The notes beneath the pieces are model-generated. The model had not been told where the DNA came from and ran no database searches. It saw only the letters and a list, made by a program, of their open reading frames with translations. The position numbers and the translations under genes are program-made. Shown piece by piece: positions 59,478 through 64,000 of a stretch of DNA of 64,000 nt (position 1 is the first letter of the stretch; each line of letters opens with the position of its first letter). Source of the DNA: Streptococcus parasanguinis (GTDB lineage Bacteria > Bacillota > Bacilli > Lactobacillales > Streptococcaceae); NCBI RefSeq assembly GCF_018499505.1, contig NZ_JAHDAC010000001.1:1-64000 (forward strand), written 5' to 3'.

Positions 59478-59600
59478 TTGCAGGAGCGCGAGTGACTGTG
59501 AATGGACGGAACTCTGGAGAGACCAGAAATGGCACCGAAGGGGCAAGGTAGAGGATGATGCATCTACTCAAACTCTCAGGTAAAAGGACAGAGCGAAAAA
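59478..59600 (+). ncRNA. Glycine riboswitch
   Basis: Contains the glycine aptamer landmarks: CTCTGGAGAGACC (59513-59525), GGCACCGAAGGGGCAA (59531-59546) and AAACTCTCAGGTAAAAGGAC (59570-59589) closing with CAGAG. The upstream AGGAGCGCGAGTGACTG part may form the vestigial partner ('ghost') seen in singlet switches. It lies between a strong promoter and agcS. In S. pyogenes a similar switch represses an AGCS gene when glycine is high. Confidence 0.93.
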
Positions 59601-59668
59601 TAGGGGAAGACCCCTATTTTAAGCAGGACCAGAGTACATGTTTGACATGTGCTCTTTCTTTTTCTCTT
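59598..59668 (+). terminator. Riboswitch expression platform
   Basis: A stem AAATAGGGG / CCCCTATTT (59598-59619) is followed by terminator GAGTACATGT / ACATGTGCTC (59632-59654) with a long T-rich run (59655-59670). Termination would stop transcription 35 bp before agcS. Confidence 0.8.
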
Positions 59669-59703
59669 TTCTGTCGAGCGGTCGATGAAAAAGGAGACAG
59701 AAA

Positions 59704-61035
59704 ATGGATCATGTATTGCAGTTTTTTCAACAACTCGATAATCTAGTGTGGGGCGCCCCCTTATTGGAGCTCTTAGTAGGAACAGGGATCTACCTGACCC
59801 TTCGCTTGGGTTTGCTTCAGATACGCTACCTTCCAAAAGCTTTTCGCTTGATCTTTACAGAAGATGAGGGACACGGGGATATCTCAAGCTTCGGAGCCCT
59901 AGCGACAGCTCTAGCGGCTACTGTAGGGACGGGGAATATTGTAGGGGTGGCTACAGCGATTCAGACAGGTGGCCCAGGTGCCCTCTTTTGGATGTGGATG
60001 GCTGCCTTCTTTGGAATGGCGACCAAGTATGCAGAAGGGCTCTTAGCCATTCGTTATCGGACCAAGGATGACAACGGTCATATCTCAGGTGGTCCGATGT
60101 ACTACATTCTTCACGGGATGGGAGAGAAGTGGCGACCACTGGCTATTTTCTTTGCGGTTGCAGGAGTGCTGGTGGCCCTCTTTGGGATCGGAACCATGAC
60201 CCAGGTTAATTCCATTACGGGATCCCTTCAAGCAAGTTTTGGAACAGCTCCAGAAGTGGCTAGTGTAGTGATTGCGCTAGTGGTTTCGACCATCATCTTT
60301 GGTGGGATTCACTGGATTTCCAAAGTCTCTGAAAAAGTGGTTCCTTTTATGGCGGCTGCCTATATCTTTGCGACTGTCACGATCATTGCCTTGCATCTGG
60401 ACCAATTGCTTCCAGCCTTGAAATCGGTCTTTTCGGGTGCTTTCACAGGGACTGCAGCCATGGGAGGTTTCGCAGGAGCAACGGTCAAAATGGCTATCCA
60501 AAAAGGGGTGGCGCGTGGAGTTTTCTCCAATGAATCGGGTCTCGGATCTGCACCCATTGCAGCAGCAGCGGCGAAGACCAATGAGCCAGTCGAGCAGGGC
60601 TTGATCTCCATGACAGGAACCTTTATTGATACCATTATCATCTGTAGTTTGACAGGACTTTCGCTCTTGGTTTCAGGTGAGTGGATGGCTAAGGGCAGCA
60701 CTAGTACCCTGACTCAGGATACGTTTACAGGCGTCTTTGGCCCAGTCGGAGGCATCATTCTAACGCTATGCTTGGTGCTTTTTGCGACCACGACTATTCT
60801 TGGCTGGTCTTATTACGGAGAGCGGTGTTTTGAATTCCTATTTGGTGTTAAACATATCAACCTCTATCGGACCTTCTTTGTCTTTATGGTTGGACTGGGA
60901 GGCTTCCTTAAGCTGGACCTGGTCTGGGTGATCGCGGATATTGTGAATGGGCTAATGGCTTTGCCTAACCTGATTGCCCTTTTAGCTCTCTCCCCTGTCA
61001 TCATCAAAGAAAGCAAACAATACTTTAAGAAATAA
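59704..61035 (+). CDS. Sodium:alanine/glycine symporter (AGCS family)
   Basis: 443-residue cytoplasmic-membrane symporter with about ten or eleven helices. Family signatures: GALATALAATVGTGNIVGVATAI (~62-84, the cation/substrate region) and VARGVFSNESGLGSAPIAAAAAK (~270-292). GGAGACAG ribosome site. The glycine riboswitch upstream indicates glycine (and probably alanine) as substrate and that expression responds to glycine. Confidence 0.94.
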   Translation: MDHVLQFFQQLDNLVWGAPLLELLVGTGIYLTLRLGLLQIRYLPKAFRLIFTEDEGHGDISSFGALATALAATVGTGNIVGVATAIQTGGPGALFWMWMAAFFGMATKYAEGLLAIRYRTKDDNGHISGGPMYYILHGMGEKWRPLAIFFAVAGVLVALFGIGTMTQVNSITGSLQASFGTAPEVASVVIALVVSTIIFGGIHWISKVSEKVVPFMAAAYIFATVTIIALHLDQLLPALKSVFSGAFTGTAAMGGFAGATVKMAIQKGVARGVFSNESGLGSAPIAAAAAKTNEPVEQGLISMTGTFIDTIIICSLTGLSLLVSGEWMAKGSTSTLTQDTFTGVFGPVGGIILTLCLVLFATTTILGWSYYGERCFEFLFGVKHINLYRTFFVFMVGLGGFLKLDLVWVIADIVNGLMALPNLIALLALSPVIIKESKQYFKK

Positions 61036-61064
61036 GAAAACCCAGATCGCGTGGTCTGGGTTTT
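61036..61064. terminator. Bidirectional terminator agcS / sstT
   Basis: GAAAACCCAGA / TCTGGGTTTTC with 8-nt loop; A-run and T-run on both sides serve both convergent genes. Confidence 0.88.
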
Positions 61065-61088
61065 CTTGTCTATTTGAGATAGGCTCAT

Positions 61089-62306
61089 TTAATAGCGTTT
61101 TTCTTTTGGCCAGCTACTCATTTCAGCGATGGCAGTGAAGAGCACATCTGTCGAAGAGTTGAGGGCTGTTTCGCATGAGTCTTGGATGACCCCGATGATA
61201 AAGCCGACGCTGACGACTTGCATGGCCAAATCATTGGTGATACCAAAGAGGCTACAAGCAACAGGGATGAGAAGGAGAGAACCTCCTGCAACTCCAGATG
61301 CTCCACAAGCAGAGATAGCCGCTACGACACTCAGGATGAGCGCCGTTCCAAAGTCAACTTGAATGTGCAAGGTATTGGCAGCAGCTAGCGTCAAAATATT
61401 GATCGTCACGGCTGCGCCTGCCATGTTTACAGTTGAACCAAGTGGAATGGAGACAGAATAGGTGTCTGGATTCAGCCCCAACTCTTCACAGAGACGCATA
61501 TTGACAGGGATATTGGCTGCAGAACTTCTGGTGAAGAAGGCTGTTACCCCACTGACACGGAGGCATTTAAAAACAAGGGGATAAGGGTTCTTGCGAATCA
61601 TGAAAAAGACGATCAATGGATTGATGACCAGGGCTACAAATGCCATGGTACCAACCAAAACAAGTAAGAGAATCCCGTAGTTACTAAGGGCACTGAGTCC
61701 TTGGCCAGCGATGGTCGTGAAGACCAAGCCTAAAATCCCAAATGGAGCTAGGTTGATAATCCACTCGACAATTTTTGAAGTGATGTCTGCTAGGGTTTGC
61801 AGGAGGTCTTTACTATGTTCGCTCGCCTCTCTCATGGCAATTCCAAAGACGGTTGCCCAAGAAAGGATCCCAATGTAGTTGGCTTGCTGCAAGGCGTTGA
61901 CCGGGTTGTCGACGATCTTGAGCAAGAGGTTACTAATCACTTCGCCAATCCCGTTTGGAGAGGATCCTTCAGCGGCCTTTCCAGTCAGGGTAATGGTGAT
62001 CGGGAAGATGTAATTGACCAAAACAGCGACGAAGGCAGCAGCAAAGGTTCCTAGGAGATAGAGGACGATAACCTTTTTCATATTGGTCTCTGTCCCTTTT
62101 TGGTGTTGGGAGAGGGCATTTGCGACGAGCGCAAAGACTAGAAGGGGTGCGATCGCACGGAGCCCCCCAACAAAGAACTCTCCTAAGAGTCCAATACCAG
62201 TTGCTTTCGGGAAGATAAGTGCTAGGATGACTCCAAGTACAATCCCGATTGCGATTCTTTTCATAAGGTTGGTTTTATTCCAAGTGGTAATCAATCGATG
62301 AATCAT
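61089..62306 (-). CDS. sstT: Serine/threonine:sodium symporter
   Basis: DAACS-family transporter, 405 residues from ATG 62306 ([18 protein letters not shown]), selected by AAGGAGG 6 nt upstream; the 20-residue longer frame is not supported. Eight membrane helices plus re-entrant loops: [20 protein letters not shown] near residue 285 and [19 protein letters not shown] near residue 325 are the substrate/sodium-binding hairpins. Convergent with agcS, giving two Na+-coupled small-amino-acid transporters side by side. Confidence 0.94.
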   Translation of the reverse strand: MIHRLITTWNKTNLMKRIAIGIVLGVILALIFPKATGIGLLGEFFVGGLRAIAPLLVFALVANALSQHQKGTETNMKKVIVLYLLGTFAAAFVAVLVNYIFPITITLTGKAAEGSSPNGIGEVISNLLLKIVDNPVNALQQANYIGILSWATVFGIAMREASEHSKDLLQTLADITSKIVEWIINLAPFGILGLVFTTIAGQGLSALSNYGILLLVLVGTMAFVALVINPLIVFFMIRKNPYPLVFKCLRVSGVTAFFTRSSAANIPVNMRLCEELGLNPDTYSVSIPLGSTVNMAGAAVTINILTLAAANTLHIQVDFGTALILSVVAAISACGASGVAGGSLLLIPVACSLFGITNDLAMQVVSVGFIIGVIQDSCETALNSSTDVLFTAIAEMSSWPKEKRY

Positions 62307-62443
62307 GTAAGACCTCCTTAAAAAATAATTAAGGAATATTATACGATAGTTAGGGGGGAAAAGCAATGAAATTTTTAAAAAATAGCCTTATTTCCGAATA
62401 TTTGATATAATCATACTATTCTTTGTTAGAAAGGCCCGAATAA

Positions 62444-63292
62444 ATGAGTCAAGCTTTCCAACGTTATTTCAGTAAAATAGACTGGACGAAGATTTTTGAT
62501 GATCTGATGTCAAAATGTATCTCTCTGATTTTTGTCTTTCTTTTGTTTTTTATCGCTAAAAAGGTCATCCATAGCCTGGTCAAGCGGATATTAACCCCTT
62601 CTTTTAAGTATACGGTGCAGGATGAAGCCCGTAAAAATACGATTCTCCGTTTGGTTGAGAGCCTCTTAAACTATTGTTTGTATTTCATCTTGATCTACTG
62701 GATTTTGTCGATTCTGGGTCTTCCAGTCTCTAGTCTCTTGGCTGGTGCTGGTATTGCTGGGGTGGCGATTGGGATGGGAGCCCAGGGCTTTCTTTCCGAT
62801 TTGGTCAATGGTTTCTTCATCCTTTTAGAACGCCAGCTGGATGTGGGAGACAATGTTCGTCTCACGAATGGGTCTATCAATATTGCCGGCATCGTCAGTA
62901 GTGTCGGGATTCGCACGACCCAGGTGCGGGACTTTGATGGGACTCTCCACTTTGTTCCGAATCGCAATATCACCGTCGTCAGCAATCTCTCACGCGGCGA
63001 TATGCGCGTGTTGATCGATATTCCGCTAGATGCAAATACCGATCTCGACAAGATCTATCAGGTGATTGCTCAGGTTAATCAGTCTGAACAAGATAAACAC
63101 CCAGAGGTGTTGACAGGTCCTACGATTTTAGGCCCACAGATTGAAAAAAATGGTCGTTATTCCTTCCGCATTGCGATGACTGCGCAAAATGGAACCCAGA
63201 CGACTGTCTATCATACCTACTATAAACTCTACCATGATGCCTTGATGGAAGCAGGGATTAGCCTACCGACAGGAAAGAATGGGATCATGTAA
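62444..63292 (+). CDS. mscS: Small-conductance mechanosensitive channel (MscS family)
   Basis: 282 residues. Two N-terminal membrane helices (~20-45, ~65-90), the pore helix LLAGAGIAGVAIGMGAQGF (~98-116), the beta domain with FFILLERQLDVGD (~125) and GIRTTQVRDFDGTLHFVPNRNI (~158), and a C-terminal alpha/beta domain. Opens on osmotic downshock to release solutes. The start has a weak ribosome site. Ends next to repeat copy 3. Confidence 0.92.
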   Translation: MSQAFQRYFSKIDWTKIFDDLMSKCISLIFVFLLFFIAKKVIHSLVKRILTPSFKYTVQDEARKNTILRLVESLLNYCLYFILIYWILSILGLPVSSLLAGAGIAGVAIGMGAQGFLSDLVNGFFILLERQLDVGDNVRLTNGSINIAGIVSSVGIRTTQVRDFDGTLHFVPNRNITVVSNLSRGDMRVLIDIPLDANTDLDKIYQVIAQVNQSEQDKHPEVLTGPTILGPQIEKNGRYSFRIAMTAQNGTQTTVYHTYYKLYHDALMEAGISLPTGKNGIM

Positions 63293-63297
63293 CACAA

Positions 63298-63477
63298 AAG
63301 AGAGTGGGACAGAAATCGGTAATTCATTAGAATTCGATTTCGTCGTCCCACCTCCGCACAGTTGAGTAGGGCTGTAAAAGCTGATGAAATCAGCGTAGTA
63401 GAGCCCACTCAACCACTGCGTCTTGCTCGACAATCCAAAAATAATTGAGAGGCTAGGACTTTTGTCCCAGCCTCTTT
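63298..63477 (-). repeat. Dispersed three-hairpin intergenic repeat, copy 3 (inverted)
   Basis: Reverse complement of the 1434-1615 repeat. It fills the space between the convergent mscS and the 63482 gene and in its own orientation follows the minus-strand gene, as copies 1 and 2 follow pgk and glnA. This supports a terminator role. Confidence 0.85.
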
Positions 63478-63481
63478 TGGT

Positions 63482-63799
63482 CTATTTTAAGTGGCAGTAT
63501 TTGAAGTCCAGCTTTTTAATCTGGTCCCAATTTTTTCGAGCCTCTGGTGGCAAGACGATGAGTTGCTGGCGCAACATCGTCGTGATTTCGAGATTTAAGG
63601 ATTCGATCGGGAGGGCAATGGCTACGGAACTTTTTGCCCTTTGGATCTTGTCCATGCAATATTCAATATGATGGCAAGCTGCACCGGTCTGTGATTGACG
63701 GCTAGATGCGATTTCTTGTCGCATATTGGAGAGTAATTGGACCAATTCAGACTTAAGGAATTTGATCGTATCTGATTTTTCTTGAGCTAAAAGAAACAT
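63482..63799 (-). CDS. Hypothetical protein, helical
   Basis: 105 residues from ATG 63799 (MFLLAQEKSDTIKFLKSEL), with GGAGG 7 nt upstream. All-helical composition with no membrane segment; a basic middle (RQSQTG..CHHIEYC) includes two cysteines and paired histidines. No family recognised. The repeat copy starts 4 bp after its stop. Confidence 0.75.
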   Translation of the reverse strand: MFLLAQEKSDTIKFLKSELVQLLSNMRQEIASSRQSQTGAACHHIEYCMDKIQRAKSSVAIALPIESLNLEITTMLRQQLIVLPPEARKNWDQIKKLDFKYCHLK

Positions 63800-63907
63800 A
63801 AGCACACCTCCTTTTGCTATAGTTTAATACTAATTTATTAAAAATGCAAGGGGGTAAAGTAAAAAAAATAAAATTTTTTTAGAAAAAGATACAGAAAAAG
63901 AGAGGGC

Positions 63908-64000
63908 TTACATCTCCCCACTACAGAAGGTTGAACCCCTTGTCTTAAAAATGGCTTTTCTCCCTTGGGACGGGGTGTCTTGACAGAGGTCGGTAGCTAC
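63908..64000 (-). CDS. Possible C-terminal end of a gene running off the window
   Basis: The minus strand is open for 30 codons from the window edge to a TAA at 63908-63910, reading ...DTPSQGRKAIFKTRG then STFCSGEM. A T-rich run follows the stop. Too short to recognise; the region may equally be non-coding. Confidence 0.25.
   Translation of the reverse strand, partial: VATDLCQDTPSQGRKAIFKTRGSTFCSGEM

Noticed and set aside
63890-64000. Riboswitch or other RNA at the right edge
   Set aside because: Some self-complementarity (CCCC/GGGG) is visible, but no known aptamer core (TPP, FMN, T-box) can be recognised and the region is cut by the window end.

Overview
The window is chromosomal DNA from a low-GC Gram-positive bacterium, almost certainly a viridans-group Streptococcus (a S. 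parasanguinis/sanguinis/mitis-like species; the exact species cannot be fixed by eye). The evidence is gene content: glnR-glnA, rpoY-rnjA, rocS, pepX, cppA, the complete mevalonate pathway with a type 2 isopentenyl-diphosphate isomerase, pflB, and a glycine riboswitch in front of an AGCS symporter.

Layout. 1-4289: pgk, an aromatic-acid-exporter-type membrane protein, glnR-glnA. 4290-6206 (minus): rnjA and rpoY. 6499-8616: tsaB-rimI-tsaD (tRNA t6A synthesis plus an acetyltransferase). 8785-14073: azlCD, a lipoprotein behind a large inverted-repeat operator, an aquaglyceroporin, a flavoprotein and lrgAB. 14180-26695: an integrated accessory region at the 5' end of ebfC/ybaB. It has three copies of the ebfC start-site sequence and splits into a decayed left element (236-aa protein, XRE-ImmA/IrrE protein, 5'-truncated STAND-like protein, broken IS200 transposase) and a more complete right element (GrpB, hsdM remnant, unknown 404-aa protein, small IME genes, TcpA-like ATPase, HUH-helicase Rep, Xis, tyrosine integrase). 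26678-32761: ebfC, an ABC transporter, a DnaQ-like exonuclease, rocS and pepX. 32973-44027: cppA, a beta-lactamase-fold hydrolase, mvk-mvaD-mvaK2-fni, a membrane-anchored C69 peptidase coupled to a PrsW-like protease, and mvaA-mvaS on the opposite strand. 44220-53945: ThrE-type exporter halves, small membrane proteins, pflB, dinB, recD2, lepB, rnhC. 54082-63799: zapA, cvpA, mutS2, a second C69 dipeptidase, riboswitch-controlled agcS, sstT, mscS and a small hypothetical.

Two dispersed intergenic families stand out. One is a ~180-bp, three-hairpin repeat at gene 3' ends (three copies). The other is a 136-298-nt element (27053, 38666, 57406) that looks like a structured RNA. Its closing stem, internal hairpins and an 8-nt complementarity between the 5' arm and a hairpin loop are retained, while the stem sequences change in a compensatory way. 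Each copy is followed by an intrinsic terminator; one copy has its central hairpin replaced by a ~190-nt multi-helix insert, and two copies are bracketed by duplicated terminator hairpins, as if the unit had inserted at a terminator. I do not recognise this family and regard it as the most promising undescribed object here. A nested palindrome beside the rep gene is a good candidate origin of transfer/replication for the integrated element.

Functionally, the mevalonate genes form two convergent-side clusters (mvaS-mvaA; mvk-mvaD-mvaK2-fni) that together take acetoacetyl-CoA to isopentenyl/dimethylallyl diphosphate. dinB/recD2/rnhC/mutS2 form a DNA-maintenance stretch, and agcS, sstT, azlCD and the ThrE pair give the window a strong amino-acid transport theme.
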